64,000 nucleotides of DNA from Pseudomonas umsongensis (GCF_002236105.1 NZ_NIWU01000002.1:1-64000); one strand, 5' to 3'. Shown: positions 9,755-19,333, numbered from the stretch's first letter. Translations and numbers: made by a program. Notes: generated by a model from the sequence alone, not told the origin.

Positions 9755-10822
9755 ATGAGATTTTCACTGCTACGACTATTGGGTTTTTATATCCAAAGAG
9801 CGAATGCCAATATGAGTGATAGTTCCGTAGCAGGCTCTCGATTAAACGTACTTGATGGATGGCGCGGAATTAGTATCTTGCTGGTACTGGCGTGTCACCT
9901 GCTACCACTTGGCCCAAAGTTTTTGCAGTTGAATTCTGCTGCAGGCGTCATGGGCATGGCTATATTTTTTACCTTGTCGGGTTTCCTGATAACAAGTTTT
10001 CTGCTCAATAACGACAGCGTCATTGATTTTCTGATTCGCAGGTTCTTTCGCATTGTGCCTCTTGCCTGGCTGTACATGGCAATTGTCTTGCCTATCATGA
10101 GCAGCCCTCCGGATTACTACATCGCAAACTTTTTGTTCTTTGCCAACTGGCCGCCCATGTGGCTTGGCGATGTAAACGGCCATTTATGGAGCTTGTGCAT
10201 GGAGGTCCAGTTTTATGTGGCCATCGCCTTGCTGGTAGTCATGATGAGGAAAAGGTGGATGGTGCTGATCCCTTTTCTTGCCATCGCCGTCACAACCTAT
10301 CGAGTCATGAATGATGCCCATGTCGTCATCAATACCTATTACCGCATTGATGAAATACTGTCTGGTTGCATACTGGCGCTGATCTATCACAAAAGACTGG
10401 GTAACAATCTTGTGAAGGCGCCGGCACAAATGCTGGTCGTGCAAATGGCTTTATTCGCCCTGTTTGTCGTGTCCAGTCATCCCGACGGTGGTTTCATGAA
10501 CTACTTGCGCCCTTACATTGCCGCCGCAATGGTCGGGAGTACGCTGCTCAATGGCCGGACATTCATTGCCCATGTTCTGAACAACCGCATTCTGTTTTAT
10601 ATCGCCACCATCTCCTACGCGCTCTACGTTGTTCATCCGCTGCTGGCGCATACCTGGCTGGGTAGCGGGGATACCATCGTTAAATATCTGAAGCGACCGT
10701 TGTTGTTCGCCGCCATTTTCATCACCGCGCATATCTCCACCTTCTATTATGAAAAATGGTGGATAGCGTTCGGCAAGACATTGTCCAGGAAAATGGCTGG
10801 CCGCCAACCGGTTACAACCTGA
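9755..10822 (+). CDS. Acyltransferase 3 (OafA/YrhL-type) membrane protein
   Basis: An integral membrane acyltransferase of the acyltransferase 3 family, which transfers acetyl or other acyl groups to cell-surface glycans such as O-antigen or exopolysaccharide. The signature N-terminal segment LDGWRGISILLVLACHLLPLG is followed by about ten hydrophobic segments and the family's C-terminal ISYALYVVHPLL motif. ATG 9755 gives 355 residues; ATG 9812 (MSDSSVAGS) has AAAGAG upstream and is a credible alternative start. Base composition is clearly more AT-rich than in recBCD or mmsAB, and there is no glycan gene cluster nearby, so horizontal acquisition is likely. The acceptor cannot be told from sequence. 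Confidence 0.85.
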   Translation: MRFSLLRLLGFYIQRANANMSDSSVAGSRLNVLDGWRGISILLVLACHLLPLGPKFLQLNSAAGVMGMAIFFTLSGFLITSFLLNNDSVIDFLIRRFFRIVPLAWLYMAIVLPIMSSPPDYYIANFLFFANWPPMWLGDVNGHLWSLCMEVQFYVAIALLVVMMRKRWMVLIPFLAIAVTTYRVMNDAHVVINTYYRIDEILSGCILALIYHKRLGNNLVKAPAQMLVVQMALFALFVVSSHPDGGFMNYLRPYIAAAMVGSTLLNGRTFIAHVLNNRILFYIATISYALYVVHPLLAHTWLGSGDTIVKYLKRPLLFAAIFITAHISTFYYEKWWIAFGKTLSRKMAGRQPVTT

Positions 10823-10838
10823 ACGTTCTTGAACATCC

Positions 10839-11786
10839 TCAGTCGGCAAACACCATCTGCCGACTGTCACCCATCAACAGTGCCTGGTTCTGCTCGGTCA
10901 CGGCGCGGATGTAATCCCACAACAGGGTAATCCGCTTGAGCTTCCTCAGATCCTCGCGGCAGTACATCCAGAATTGCCGGGTGATGTTGATTTCCTGCGG
11001 CAACACCGGCAGCAACCGTGGGTCCTGGGCTGCCAGGAAGCACGGCAGGATGGCCAGCGACCGCCCTTGCTGCGCGGCCACGTACTGCGCGATCACGCTG
11101 GTGCTGCGCAAGTTGGCGCTGGCGCCGGGGAGCACGTTGGCCAGGTACAGCAGCTCGGAGCTGAACGCCAGGTCGTCGACATAACTGATGAATGAGTGTT
11201 TGCCCAGGTCGGCCGGCCGGCGGATCGCCGGGTGTTTGTCGAGGTATTGCTGCGTCGCATACAGCTGCAGGCGGTAGTCCGTCAGTTTGCAGCAGACATA
11301 GGGGCCGTGTTCCGGGCGCTCCAGGGCGATGACGATGTCGGCCTCGCGCTTGGACAGGCTGATGAAGTGCGGCAGCGGCAGGATGTCCACCGAGATCGCC
11401 GGGTAGGCGTCGACGAAGTGACTCAGTTGCGGGGTAATGAAAAAGCTCCCGAAACCTTCGGTGCAGCCCATGCGCACATGGCCGGACAACGCCACCCCGG
11501 ACCCTGAGACCTGTTCGCAGGCCATGTGCAGCGTACTTTCGATCGACTCGGCGTAGCCCATCAGGCGTTGGCCTTCGGCGGTCAGGACAAAGCCGCTGGT
11601 CCGGGACTTTTCGAATAGCAGGGTGCCCAGCGAAGCTTCCAGCGAACTGATGCGCCGCGACACGGTGGTGTAGTCGACGGCCAGGCGCTTGGCCGCGGTG
11701 CTGGCCTTGCGGGTGCGTGAGACCTCAAGGAAAAACTTGAGGTCATCCCAGTTTAGTGAACCCAGAGACGTGATGTTTTTTTGCAT
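10839..11786 (-). CDS. LysR-family transcriptional regulator, divergent from mmsAB
   Basis: A 315-residue LysR-type regulator. The N-terminal winged HTH covers about residues 10-70 (LKFFLEVSRTRKASTAAKRL...TVSRRISSLEASLGTLLFEK), followed by a substrate-binding co-inducer domain. The ATG at 11786 (MQKNITSLGSLNWDDL) is chosen because the HTH begins about 10 residues later; the longer upstream frame is only antisense to mmsA/mmsB. It is transcribed divergently from mmsA with about 150 bp between starts, so control of valine/3-hydroxyisobutyrate catabolism is the natural inference. P. aeruginosa uses an AraC-type MmsR for that job, so this is a different regulator class. Its 3' end nearly abuts the convergent acyltransferase gene. 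Confidence 0.88.
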   Translation of the reverse strand: MQKNITSLGSLNWDDLKFFLEVSRTRKASTAAKRLAVDYTTVSRRISSLEASLGTLLFEKSRTSGFVLTAEGQRLMGYAESIESTLHMACEQVSGSGVALSGHVRMGCTEGFGSFFITPQLSHFVDAYPAISVDILPLPHFISLSKREADIVIALERPEHGPYVCCKLTDYRLQLYATQQYLDKHPAIRRPADLGKHSFISYVDDLAFSSELLYLANVLPGASANLRSTSVIAQYVAAQQGRSLAILPCFLAAQDPRLLPVLPQEINITRQFWMYCREDLRKLKRITLLWDYIRAVTEQNQALLMGDSRQMVFAD

Positions 11787-11801
11787 GATGGACCGGCTTT
11801 T

Positions 11802-11830
11802 ATGTGCGTTCTTATTAGAAGTTTGCACAT
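11802..11830. promoter_or_regulatory. Dyad in the LysR-mmsA intergenic region (possible operator)
   Basis: ATGTGC at 11802-11807 and GCACAT at 11825-11830 form a perfect 6-bp dyad with a 17-bp spacer, 16 bp upstream of the LysR start and about 107 bp upstream of mmsA. LysR-type regulators commonly bind dyads in the shared divergent promoter. Assignment as the operator is inference from position. Confidence 0.4.
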
Positions 11831-11936
11831 CTATACTCCAAAAACAGCCCGATAACCAATTCGTGGCACACGTCTTATCGCAGGGTGACGTTTCGCCCTG
11901 GCTCCTGAAATAAAAACAAAGATTCGGAGACCCCAC

Positions 11937-13463
11937 ATGAACGCTTCGCTTACGCCTGACGAGACCACCGTGCAAAAGGTCAAACTGTTGATCGACGGCC
12001 AGTGGGTCGAATCGCAGTCCACCGAGTGGCACGACATCATCAACCCGGCAACCCAGCAAGTGCTGGCCAAGGTGCCGTTTGCCACGGCTGAAGAAGTCGA
12101 CGCCGCCATCAGTGCCGCCCATCGCGCCTTCCAGACCTGGAAGCTGACGCCGATCGGCGCGCGGATGCGCATCATGCTCAAACTGCAGGCGTTGATCCGC
12201 GAACATTCCAAGCGCATCGCGGCAGTCCTCAGCGCCGAGCAGGGCAAGACCATTGCCGACGCTGAAGGCGATATTTTCCGTGGCCTGGAAGTGGTCGAGC
12301 ACGCGTGCTCCATCGGCAGCCTGCAAATGGGCGAGTTCGCTGAAAACGTGGCGGGTGGCGTGGACACCTACACCCTGCGTCAACCAATCGGCGTTTGCGC
12401 CGGTATCACACCGTTCAATTTCCCGGCGATGATTCCGCTGTGGATGTTCCCGATGGCCATCGCCTGCGGCAACACCTTCGTGCTCAAGCCGTCCGAACAG
12501 GATCCGATGTCGACCATGCTGCTGGTGGAACTGGCTATCGAGGCCGGGATTCCGGCCGGCGTGCTCAACGTCGTGCACGGCGGCAAGGACGTGGTGGATG
12601 CGCTGTGCACCCATAAAGACATCAAGGCCGTTTCCTTCGTGGGCTCGACGGCGGTCGGCACCCACGTCTATGACTTGGCCGGCAAGCATGGCAAACGCGT
12701 GCAATCGATGATGGGCGCGAAGAACCACGCCGTGGTGCTGCCCGATGCCAATCGCGAACAGGCGCTGAATGCGCTGGTGGGCGCCGGTTTCGGCGCGGCC
12801 GGTCAGCGGTGCATGGCGACTTCGGTGGTGGTGCTGGTCGGTGCGGCCAAGCAATGGCTGCCTGACTTGAAAGCACTGGCGCAGAAACTCAAGGTCAATG
12901 CCGGCAGCGAGCCGGGCACCGACGTCGGCCCGGTGATTTCGAAAAAGGCCAAGGCGCGAATTCTCGAGCTGATCGAAAGCGGCATCAAGGAAGGCGCGAA
13001 ACTCGAGCTCGATGGTCGCGACGTCACGGTTCCTGGTTACGAGAAGGGCAACTTCGTCGGCCCGACCCTGTTCTCCGGTGTGACCCCCGACATGCAGATC
13101 TACACCCAGGAAATCTTCGGTCCGGTGTTGGTGGTGCTGGAAGTCAATACGCTCGACGAGGCGATTGCCCTGGTCAACGCCAACCCGTTCGGCAACGGCA
13201 CGGGCCTGTTCACCCAGTCCGGTGCGGCGGCGCGCAAGTTCCAGAGCGAAATCGACGTCGGCCAGGTCGGCATCAACATCCCGATTCCGGTACCGGTCCC
13301 ATTCTTCAGCTTCACCGGTTCCCGTGGCTCCAAGCTTGGCGACCTTGGCCCGTATGGCAAGCAAGTGGTGCAGTTCTACACTCAGACCAAGACCGTCACC
13401 AGCCGCTGGTTCGATGACGACAGCGTCAACGACGGTGTGAACACCACCATCAACCTGCGTTAA
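11937..13463 (+). CDS. mmsA: CoA-acylating methylmalonate-semialdehyde dehydrogenase
   Basis: MmsA oxidises methylmalonate semialdehyde to propionyl-CoA with NAD+ and CoA, the last step of the distal valine pathway (also used for thymine and inositol breakdown). The 508-residue ALDH-superfamily protein shows the MmsA-typical [21 protein letters not shown] segment, the NAD-binding [12 protein letters not shown], and the catalytic cysteine in AGQRCMAT at about residue 292. The start has GGAG about 8 nt upstream. mmsB follows after 10 nt, forming an operon. Confidence 0.95.
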   Translation: MNASLTPDETTVQKVKLLIDGQWVESQSTEWHDIINPATQQVLAKVPFATAEEVDAAISAAHRAFQTWKLTPIGARMRIMLKLQALIREHSKRIAAVLSAEQGKTIADAEGDIFRGLEVVEHACSIGSLQMGEFAENVAGGVDTYTLRQPIGVCAGITPFNFPAMIPLWMFPMAIACGNTFVLKPSEQDPMSTMLLVELAIEAGIPAGVLNVVHGGKDVVDALCTHKDIKAVSFVGSTAVGTHVYDLAGKHGKRVQSMMGAKNHAVVLPDANREQALNALVGAGFGAAGQRCMATSVVVLVGAAKQWLPDLKALAQKLKVNAGSEPGTDVGPVISKKAKARILELIESGIKEGAKLELDGRDVTVPGYEKGNFVGPTLFSGVTPDMQIYTQEIFGPVLVVLEVNTLDEAIALVNANPFGNGTGLFTQSGAAARKFQSEIDVGQVGINIPIPVPVPFFSFTGSRGSKLGDLGPYGKQVVQFYTQTKTVTSRWFDDDSVNDGVNTTINLR

Positions 13464-13473
13464 GGAGCCGGAC

Positions 13474-14361
13474 ATGAACATTGCTTTTATCGGTCTCGGC
13501 AACATGGGCGCGCCGATGGCGCGCAACCTGATCAAGGCCGGCCATTCACTGCGCCTGGTCGACCTGAACAAGTCCGTGCTGGCGGAGCTTGAACAACTGG
13601 GCGGCACCATCAGCGCTTCGGCCCGTGAGGCGGCGCAAGGTGCCGAACTGGTCATCACCATGCTGCCCGCTGCCGTGCATGTACGCAGCGTCTGGCTGGG
13701 CGAAGACGGTGTGCTCGCCGGTATCGGCAAGGGTGTGCCAGCCGTGGATTGCAGCACCATCGATCCGCAGACCGCCCGTGACGTGGCCGCCGCCGCTGCC
13801 AAGCAGGGCGTGGCCATGGCCGATGCGCCGGTCTCCGGTGGCACCGGGGGCGCCGCGGCGGGGACGTTGACGTTCATGGTCGGTGCGACCCCGGAACTCT
13901 TCGCGACCCTGCAACCGGTGCTGGCGCAGATGGGCCGCAACATCGTCCATTGCGGCGAAGTGGGCACCGGACAAATTGCCAAGATTTGCAACAACCTGCT
14001 GCTGGGCATTTCCATGGTTGGCGTCAGTGAAGCCATGGCCCTGGGCGATGCCTTGGGCATCGACACCAAGGTGCTGGCGGGCATCATCAACAGCTCCACC
14101 GGACGTTGCTGGAGTTCGGAGATGTACAACCCATGGCCGGGCATCGTCGAAACGGCACCAGCCTCGCGCGGCTATACCGGTGGCTTCGGCGCCGAGCTGA
14201 TGCTCAAGGATCTGGGACTGGCAACGGAAGCGGCCCGTCAGGCGCACCAGCCGGTGGTACTGGGCGCGGTGGCGCAGCAGTTGTATCAGGCGATGAGTTT
14301 GCGTGGGGAAGGCGGCAGTGACTTCTCGGCGATCATCAACAGTTATCGCAAGCCGCAATAA
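13474..14361 (+). CDS. mmsB: 3-hydroxyisobutyrate dehydrogenase
   Basis: MmsB oxidises 3-hydroxyisobutyrate to methylmalonate semialdehyde, the substrate of MmsA encoded just upstream. The 295-residue product has the N-terminal Rossmann motif FIGLGNMGAPMARNL, the beta-hydroxyacid dehydrogenase segment DAPVSGGTGGAAAGTLTFMVG, and the catalytic lysine in GTGQIAKICNN at about residue 170. A strong ribosome binding site (TAAGGAG) precedes the ATG. Length and motifs are those of the family. Confidence 0.95.
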   Translation: MNIAFIGLGNMGAPMARNLIKAGHSLRLVDLNKSVLAELEQLGGTISASAREAAQGAELVITMLPAAVHVRSVWLGEDGVLAGIGKGVPAVDCSTIDPQTARDVAAAAAKQGVAMADAPVSGGTGGAAAGTLTFMVGATPELFATLQPVLAQMGRNIVHCGEVGTGQIAKICNNLLLGISMVGVSEAMALGDALGIDTKVLAGIINSSTGRCWSSEMYNPWPGIVETAPASRGYTGGFGAELMLKDLGLATEAARQAHQPVVLGAVAQQLYQAMSLRGEGGSDFSAIINSYRKPQ

Positions 14362-14363
14362 AA

Positions 14364-14468
14364 CCTGTGGGAGCGAGCCTGCTCGCGATGGTCGTTAACG
14401 ATGACGCGTGTTTCCTGGGTTCACGCGGCGCTCTTGAGTCCATCGCGAGCATGCTCACTCCTACAGGT
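14364..14468. repeat. REPIN downstream of mmsB
   Basis: Inverted REP cores CTGTGGGAGCGAGCCTGCTC and GAGCATGCTCACTCCTACAG bracket about 55 bp. The unit sits 3 bp after the mmsB stop and before the terminator. Confidence 0.85.
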
Positions 14469-14491
14469 ATTGCATGTGCGCATCGACATTG

Positions 14492-14527
14492 ACCGGGAAA
14501 TCACGTCGGGTGATTTCCCGGTTTTTT
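14492..14527 (+). terminator. Intrinsic terminator of mmsAB
   Basis: A 13-bp stem ACCGGGAAATCAC/GTGATTTCCCGGT with a 5-nt loop runs into seven T residues on the + strand. It lies between the REPIN and the convergent cupin gene. Confidence 0.9.
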
Positions 14528-14531
14528 TGCA

Positions 14532-14876
14532 TCAGGCAAACACGAAGTACTTGCGCACGGTTTCCACCACTTCCCAGGTGCCTTTCATCCCCGGCTCAAT
14601 GACGAAAATGTCTCCGGCGCGCAGGTGGATCGGCTCTTTTCCTTCCGTGGTGATGATGCAGTACCCCTCGCGGAAGTCGCAGTATTCCCACTTCACATAT
14701 TCCACGTACCACTTGCCTGGCGTGCAGATCCAGGTGCCCATGATCTTGCTGCCATCTTCGCTGGTGTAGGCGTTGAGGTTGACGGTGTGCGGGTCGCCTT
14801 CGAGTTTTTCCCATTTGCAGGCGTCGAGTACGGGCAGCGGATGGGTGTCGCGAAGAACGGTAATCGGTGCGGTCAT
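14532..14876 (-). CDS. Small cupin-domain protein
   Basis: A 114-residue single-domain cupin of the ureidoglycine-aminohydrolase-like (DUF861) type: WICTPGKWYVEYVKWEYCDFREGYCIITTEG followed by RAGDIFVIEPGMKGTWEVVETVRKYFVF. The start at 14876 (MTAPITVLRD) is chosen because CCGGAG lies 6 nt upstream; a longer reading from 14912 has no such site. It stands alone, divergent from kynB about 275 bp away. A sugar- or amino-acid-related metal-binding role is usual for such cupins, but the substrate is unknown. Confidence 0.8.
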   Translation of the reverse strand: MTAPITVLRDTHPLPVLDACKWEKLEGDPHTVNLNAYTSEDGSKIMGTWICTPGKWYVEYVKWEYCDFREGYCIITTEGKEPIHLRAGDIFVIEPGMKGTWEVVETVRKYFVFA

Positions 14877-15052
14877 GATGACTCCGGCGTTGGGGGAGAG
14901 CTGAAGACGCACCCTATAGGGCCTGCCGGGGGATCAGTTGTCTGTACTCGACATCGAGGTATCCAGAAACGCAGCGACCCTCACCCGCTTGACGGCTGAA
15001 AGCGCCTGCAAGCCCATTGAAATTTCCACTCGATAAACCGCCGATATCTGGC

Positions 15053-15065
15053 AGTTTGTGCGAAA
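15053..15065 (+). promoter_or_regulatory. Motif AGTTTGNNCGAAA upstream of kynB (putative KynR site)
   Basis: AGTTTGTGCGAAA lies 99 bp upstream of the kynB start. The same motif (AGTTTGCACGAAA) lies 103 bp upstream of the kynU start at 23165. The two transcription units are expected to be co-regulated by the Lrp-type KynR. A shared operator or promoter element is inference from matched sequence and spacing. Confidence 0.45.
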
Positions 15066-15151
15066 GCCCCAGGCTTTTTCGAATCTTTTTGCAAGAACAT
15101 GCACAGGTATCGCTCGTATCATTCACTTCGGAAAAGGCCGAGAGCTGTGCA

Positions 15152-15817
15152 ATGAAAAAAACAATGTCGTGGTGGGACATCAGCCCGCCCTTGAGTACCG
15201 CAACACCGACCTGGCCGGGAGATACGCCGTTTCAGGAAGAACGCGTCTGGACACTGGGGCCTGAATGCCCGGTGAATGTCGGGCGCATCACGCTGTCGCC
15301 GCACACCGGCGCCCATGTCGACGCGCCATTGCACTACAGCGAGGACGGCGCGGCCATCGGCGACGTGTCCCTCGATGTGTATATGGGGCCTTGCCGGGTG
15401 CTGCATTGCCTTGGCAGCGGCGCACTGGTGCAACCCGGACAACTGCAAGGTCGTTTGGACAATCTGCCCGAACGCGTCCTGCTGCGGACCTACCAACGCG
15501 CGCCGCTGACCACCTGGGACCCCGAATTCACGGCGGTCGCCAAAGACACCGTCGACCTGCTCGCCAGTCTCGGCGTGCGCCTGATCGGCATCGATACGCC
15601 ATCGCTGGACTCGCAGCAATCCAAGACCATGGATTCGCATAACGCCGTGGCGCGTCACGGCATGGCCATTCTCGAAGGCATCGTGCTAGATGACGTACCG
15701 GAAGGGGATTACGAGTTGATCGCGCTGCCGCTGCGCTTTGCCAACCTCGACGCCAGCCCGGTCAGGGCTATCTTGCGTCCACTGAATTCCACGCCACATG
15801 AGGAGCCTGCTCAATGA
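15152..15817 (+). CDS. kynB: Kynurenine formamidase (arylformamidase)
   Basis: KynB hydrolyses N-formylkynurenine to kynurenine and formate, step 2 of the kynurenine pathway. The product is 221 residues from ATG 15152 ([14 protein letters not shown]), preceded by GAGAG; a second ATG at 15164 is also possible. Cyclase-family motifs are visible: PTWPGDTPF, the metal-binding [12 protein letters not shown] (family HxGTHxDxPxH), and [10 protein letters not shown]. It overlaps kynA by 4 nt (ATGA), so formamidase and dioxygenase are made together. The longer frame starting at 15017 is not supported by a ribosome binding site. Confidence 0.94.
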   Translation: MKKTMSWWDISPPLSTATPTWPGDTPFQEERVWTLGPECPVNVGRITLSPHTGAHVDAPLHYSEDGAAIGDVSLDVYMGPCRVLHCLGSGALVQPGQLQGRLDNLPERVLLRTYQRAPLTTWDPEFTAVAKDTVDLLASLGVRLIGIDTPSLDSQQSKTMDSHNAVARHGMAILEGIVLDDVPEGDYELIALPLRFANLDASPVRAILRPLNSTPHEEPAQ

Positions 15818-16668
15818 GCCAATGTCCATATTCGCCTGCCAGTCAGACAGAGGAATGGCATAACGCCGAGCTGAATTTTTCCGACTCCATGAGCTACGGC
15901 GACTACCTGGACCTGGGGCGTATTCTCAGTGCCCAGCACCCCTTGTCGCCGGACCATAACGAGATGCTGTTCATCATCCAGCACCAGACCTCTGAGCTGT
16001 GGATGAAGCTGATGCTGCACGAGCTCAAGGCTGCCCGCGAACACGTGCGGCTGGGAGAGTTACCGCCGGCCTTCAAGATGCTGGCGCGGGTTTCGCGGAT
16101 CTTTGATCAGCTGGTGCATGCGTGGACAGTACTGGCCACCATGACACCTACCGAGTACCACGCGATCCGGCCTTTCCTGGGACAGTCGTCGGGCTTCCAG
16201 TCGTTTCAGTACCGTGAAATCGAATTCATCCTGGGCAACAAGAGCGCGACGCTTTTGCGCCCCCACGCCCATCGCCCGGAGTTGCTGCAGGAACTCGAAA
16301 AAGCCATCGCCACACCCTCGCTGTATGACGAAGCTATTCGCTTGATGGCCAGCGCTGGCCTTGCGATTGATCCTCAGCGTTTCGAGCGTGACCCGACGAG
16401 CCCGACGCAACATGACGCCTCGGTCGAAGCGGCGTGGCGTGTGGTCTACAAGGATCCGTCGCGTTATTGGGATCTCTACCAACTGGCCGAGAAATTCATC
16501 GATCTCGAAGACTCGTTCCGCCAATGGCGCTTCCGCCATGTCACCACGGTCGAGCGGATCATTGGCTTTCAACCAGGCACTGGCGGCACCGAAGGGGTGG
16601 GTTACCTGCGCAAGATGCTCGATACCGTGCTGTTCCCGGAGTTGTGGCGGGTGCGTTCGACCCTGTGA
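15814..16668 (+). CDS. kynA: Tryptophan 2,3-dioxygenase
   Basis: KynA is the heme enzyme that opens the indole ring of tryptophan to N-formylkynurenine, entry step of this catabolic cluster. The 284-residue product shows the family segments [35 protein letters not shown] (heme-pocket histidine near the N-terminus), and [19 protein letters not shown] at the C-terminus. GAGGAG precedes the start, which overlaps the kynB stop. It is followed by a REPIN and a terminator shared with the convergent permease gene. Confidence 0.96.
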   Translation: MSQCPYSPASQTEEWHNAELNFSDSMSYGDYLDLGRILSAQHPLSPDHNEMLFIIQHQTSELWMKLMLHELKAAREHVRLGELPPAFKMLARVSRIFDQLVHAWTVLATMTPTEYHAIRPFLGQSSGFQSFQYREIEFILGNKSATLLRPHAHRPELLQELEKAIATPSLYDEAIRLMASAGLAIDPQRFERDPTSPTQHDASVEAAWRVVYKDPSRYWDLYQLAEKFIDLEDSFRQWRFRHVTTVERIIGFQPGTGGTEGVGYLRKMLDTVLFPELWRVRSTL

Positions 16669-16683
16669 GCTGACGTTTACATC

Positions 16684-16790
16684 CCTGTAGGAGCGAGCAT
16701 GCTCGCGATCGAGGCCAACGATAACGCGGGAAACCTGACACCCCGCGACGCTCTCAGGTTCATCGCGAGCAGGCTCGCTCCTACAGGGGA
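16684..16790. repeat. REPIN between kynA and the permease gene
   Basis: CCTGTAGGAGCGAGCATGCT and AGCAGGCTCGCTCCTACAGG form inverted arms around about 60 bp. The outer arms are nearly perfect complements, so the element can form a long stem. Confidence 0.87.
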
Positions 16791-16797
16791 CGCGCAT

Positions 16798-16836
16798 GAA
16801 AAAGCCCCGGCATTCATTGAATGCCGGGGCTTTTTG
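16798..16836. terminator. Bidirectional intrinsic terminator
   Basis: AAAAAGCCCCGGCATTCA pairs with TGAATGCCGGGGCTTTTT. The A-run on one side and T-run on the other let it serve both kynBA on the + strand and the ant/permease operon on the - strand. Confidence 0.93.
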
Positions 16837-16848
16837 TTGGGCTAAGGA

Positions 16849-18252
16849 TTATTGCGCGACAGGCAAGCTGCGATCCCGCGCCACACGCATCCGGTAGAAC
16901 CCGTAGATGATCAACACCCACACCGGGATAGCGATGACCGAGGCGCGTATGCCCGGGATCATCCACATCACGAAGATGATCATGGCCATGAACGCCAGGC
17001 ACAGGTAGTTGCTGTAAGGAAACCAGAACGACTTGAAGCTCGGCACGATGCCTTGCTGGCCCATGATTTTGCGAAACTTCAGGTGGGTCAGGCTGATCAG
17101 CGTCCAGTTGATCATCAACGAGGCGACTACCAGGGCGAACAGCAATTCCAGCGCCTCATGGGGCGCCAGGTAGTTGACCAGCACGGAGAGCATGGTGATC
17201 AGCGCCGAGATGCCCAGCGCCCGCAGTGGCACGCCCTGTTTGTTCAGTTTCATCAGCGATTTCGGTGCATCGCCCTGTTCGGCCAGGCCGTAGAGCATGC
17301 GGCTGTTGCAATAAACGCCGCTGTTGTAGACCGAGAGCGCCGCGGTGAGCACCACGAAGTTGAGGATGTGCGCGGCGGTATCGCTGCCGATCAACGAGAA
17401 GATCTGGACGAACGGGCTGCCGCTGTAGGCATCGCCGGACGCGCCAAGGGTCTGCAGCAGTTGATCCCAAGGGTACAACGACAGCAGCACGGTGAGTGCG
17501 CCGACGTAGAAGATCAACACGCGATAAACCACCTGGTTGATCGCCTTGGGAATCACCTTCCTCGGTTCGCTGGCTTCAGCGGCCGTGATGCCGACGAGTT
17601 CCAGGCCACCGAAGGAGAACATGATGAACGCCATCGACATCAGCAGGCCGGTGGTGCCGTTGGGGAAGAAACCGCCGTGGCTCCACAGGTTACTGACCGA
17701 TGCCTGTGGGCCACCGGTGCCGCTGAACAGCATGTAGCAGCCCAGGACGATCATGCCGATGATGGCCACGACCTTGATGATCGCGAACCAGAACTCCATC
17801 TCGCCGAAGACTTTGACGTTCATCGTGTTGATCAGGTTGACCAGGACGAAGAACACCGCGGCGCTGACCCAGGTCGGGATTTCCGGCCACCAGAACTGCA
17901 CGTACTTGCCCACGGCCGTCAGCTCGGCCATGCCCACCAGCACGTACAGCACCCAGTAATTCCAGCCCGAAAGGAAACCGGCAAAACCGTTCCAGTATTT
18001 GTGGGCGAAGTGACTGAACGAACCGGCTACCGGCTCCTCGACAATCATCTCGCCCAACTGGCGCATGATCAGGAAGGCGATGAATCCGGCAATCGCATAA
18101 CCGAGGATCATCGACGGGCCGGCCGACTTGAGTACCCCTGCAGAGCCGAGGAACAGCCCGGTACCAATCGCCCCGCCCAGGGCGATCAGTTGAATATGTC
18201 GATTTTTCAACCCTCGCTTGAGCGATCCCTGTTGCAAGATTTCATCCGCCAT
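16849..18252 (-). CDS. AroP-like aromatic amino acid permease in the ant operon
   Basis: A 467-residue amino acid permease of the APC/AAT family with 12 predicted membrane segments. It carries the AroP/PheP-type N-terminus GLKNRHIQLIALGGAIGTGLFLG, the GEM...EEPVAGSF segment, and the family TAAEASEPRKVIPKAI loop. It starts 43 bp after antC on the same strand, so it is probably the last gene of antABC-permease. Its place between tryptophan-degrading genes suggests tryptophan (or another aromatic amino acid) as substrate; anthranilate uptake is less likely for this family but not excluded. Confidence 0.85.
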   Translation of the reverse strand: MADEILQQGSLKRGLKNRHIQLIALGGAIGTGLFLGSAGVLKSAGPSMILGYAIAGFIAFLIMRQLGEMIVEEPVAGSFSHFAHKYWNGFAGFLSGWNYWVLYVLVGMAELTAVGKYVQFWWPEIPTWVSAAVFFVLVNLINTMNVKVFGEMEFWFAIIKVVAIIGMIVLGCYMLFSGTGGPQASVSNLWSHGGFFPNGTTGLLMSMAFIMFSFGGLELVGITAAEASEPRKVIPKAINQVVYRVLIFYVGALTVLLSLYPWDQLLQTLGASGDAYSGSPFVQIFSLIGSDTAAHILNFVVLTAALSVYNSGVYCNSRMLYGLAEQGDAPKSLMKLNKQGVPLRALGISALITMLSVLVNYLAPHEALELLFALVVASLMINWTLISLTHLKFRKIMGQQGIVPSFKSFWFPYSNYLCLAFMAMIIFVMWMIPGIRASVIAIPVWVLIIYGFYRMRVARDRSLPVAQ

Positions 18253-18295
18253 CTCGTTCCCTTCTGGTTATTGTTGTCAGGCCTGGTTTGAAAGA

Positions 18296-19315
18296 TCAGA
18301 TATTACTCTCGGTGAACTTTTCGTAATACAGGTGAACGCTGTCCAGCGCCTGGGCCTGCAACCAGTCTTTGATCGACTCGACCATCGGCGGCGGCCCGCA
18401 GACGTACATATCGACCGGCGCGTCGCGCAGTTCACTGAGGTCGAAATGCTCGGCAATGTAGCCGCGCTTGCCTGTCCACTGTGGCGATGGATCGCTGACC
18501 ACTTCGGTGTAGCGAAACCCCGCAAGGCGTTCGGCATAAGCCTCGATCCGTGCCCGTTCGCACAGGTCGGCAGCGTCGCGCACGCCGTAGTACAGGTGCA
18601 CCGGCTGCGTGCAACCGCGCTCGGCGAGGTCGTCGAGCATGCCCAGCAGTGCCGACAGCCCGGTTCCGCCCGCCACCAGGATCAGTGGTTTGGCCACATG
18701 CCGCAGATAGAACGCACCCAGCGGTGCCTCGAGCATGATTTCGTCGCCCACCCGGCAGCGTTCCCGGATGTAGTTGCTCATCACGCCGTCGGGTAGCAGG
18801 CGAATCAGGAACTGCAGTTGATTGTGCTCACTCGGCCGATTGGCAAACGAGTAGGAGCGCTTGCTTGCAGTCCCCGGAATCGACAGCCGGGCGTACTGCC
18901 CCGGCAGAAAATCCAGTGGGTTTGTCGTACCGAGATCCAGGTGCAGGATCGCGGTGCTGGCCGAAATTTGCCTGACGTCCGTCACCGTTGCGCTCAGTTG
19001 TTCCGGGCCCGAGGCATTGCACAGGCTGGAAGCGAAGTCGAAATAAAACGCCGCATCGGACTTCACCCGGGTCTGGCAGGTGAGCATCTTGCGCTGCTGC
19101 AGGTCCAGGCTCGAGAGCGCCTCCTCGTCCACATAATCCTGGCTGTAGTCACCCGATTCGCAGCGACCCTGGCACGTACCGCAGACGCCTTCGCGGCAAT
19201 CCAGAGGAATATTGATGCCGTTGCGCAGGGCGGCGTCGAGCAGGATTTCGTTGGGTTGTACGGGAAAGAACAGGGTCTTGCCGTCGGCAAAGCTGAACGC
19301 CACTTTGTGATTCAT
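18296..19315 (-). CDS. antC: Anthranilate 1,2-dioxygenase electron transfer component
   Basis: AntC is the NADH:ferredoxin reductase that feeds electrons to the AntAB oxygenase. The 339-residue product has an N-terminal plant-type [2Fe-2S] domain with cysteines C40, C45, C48 and C80 (CREGVCGTC...LTC). An FAD domain follows (LPGQYARLSIPG, RSYSFANRP), then an NAD domain (LILVAGGTGLSALLGML, MYVCGPPPMVESIKDWL). It lies 18 bp after antB. The orders antA-antB-antC and the neighbouring kyn genes distinguish it from benzoate/toluate reductases of similar build. Confidence 0.93.
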   Translation of the reverse strand: MNHKVAFSFADGKTLFFPVQPNEILLDAALRNGINIPLDCREGVCGTCQGRCESGDYSQDYVDEEALSSLDLQQRKMLTCQTRVKSDAAFYFDFASSLCNASGPEQLSATVTDVRQISASTAILHLDLGTTNPLDFLPGQYARLSIPGTASKRSYSFANRPSEHNQLQFLIRLLPDGVMSNYIRERCRVGDEIMLEAPLGAFYLRHVAKPLILVAGGTGLSALLGMLDDLAERGCTQPVHLYYGVRDAADLCERARIEAYAERLAGFRYTEVVSDPSPQWTGKRGYIAEHFDLSELRDAPVDMYVCGPPPMVESIKDWLQAQALDSVHLYYEKFTESNI

Positions 19316-19333
19316 GCCTCGATCTCCTTGGAT

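Noticed and set aside
10840-10866. AGTCGGCA/TGCCGACT hairpin as a terminator between the acyltransferase and LysR genes
   Set aside because: It lies inside the last codons of the LysR gene and no T-run follows on either strand.
11787-14144. Upstream extension of the LysR frame across mmsA and mmsB
   Set aside because: It is antisense to two well-supported genes; the regulator begins at the HTH near 11786.
16852-18291. Long + strand open frame opposite the AroP-like permease gene
   Set aside because: Shadow of the permease gene, rich in His/Gln/Arg/Asp, with no membrane segments or motifs.
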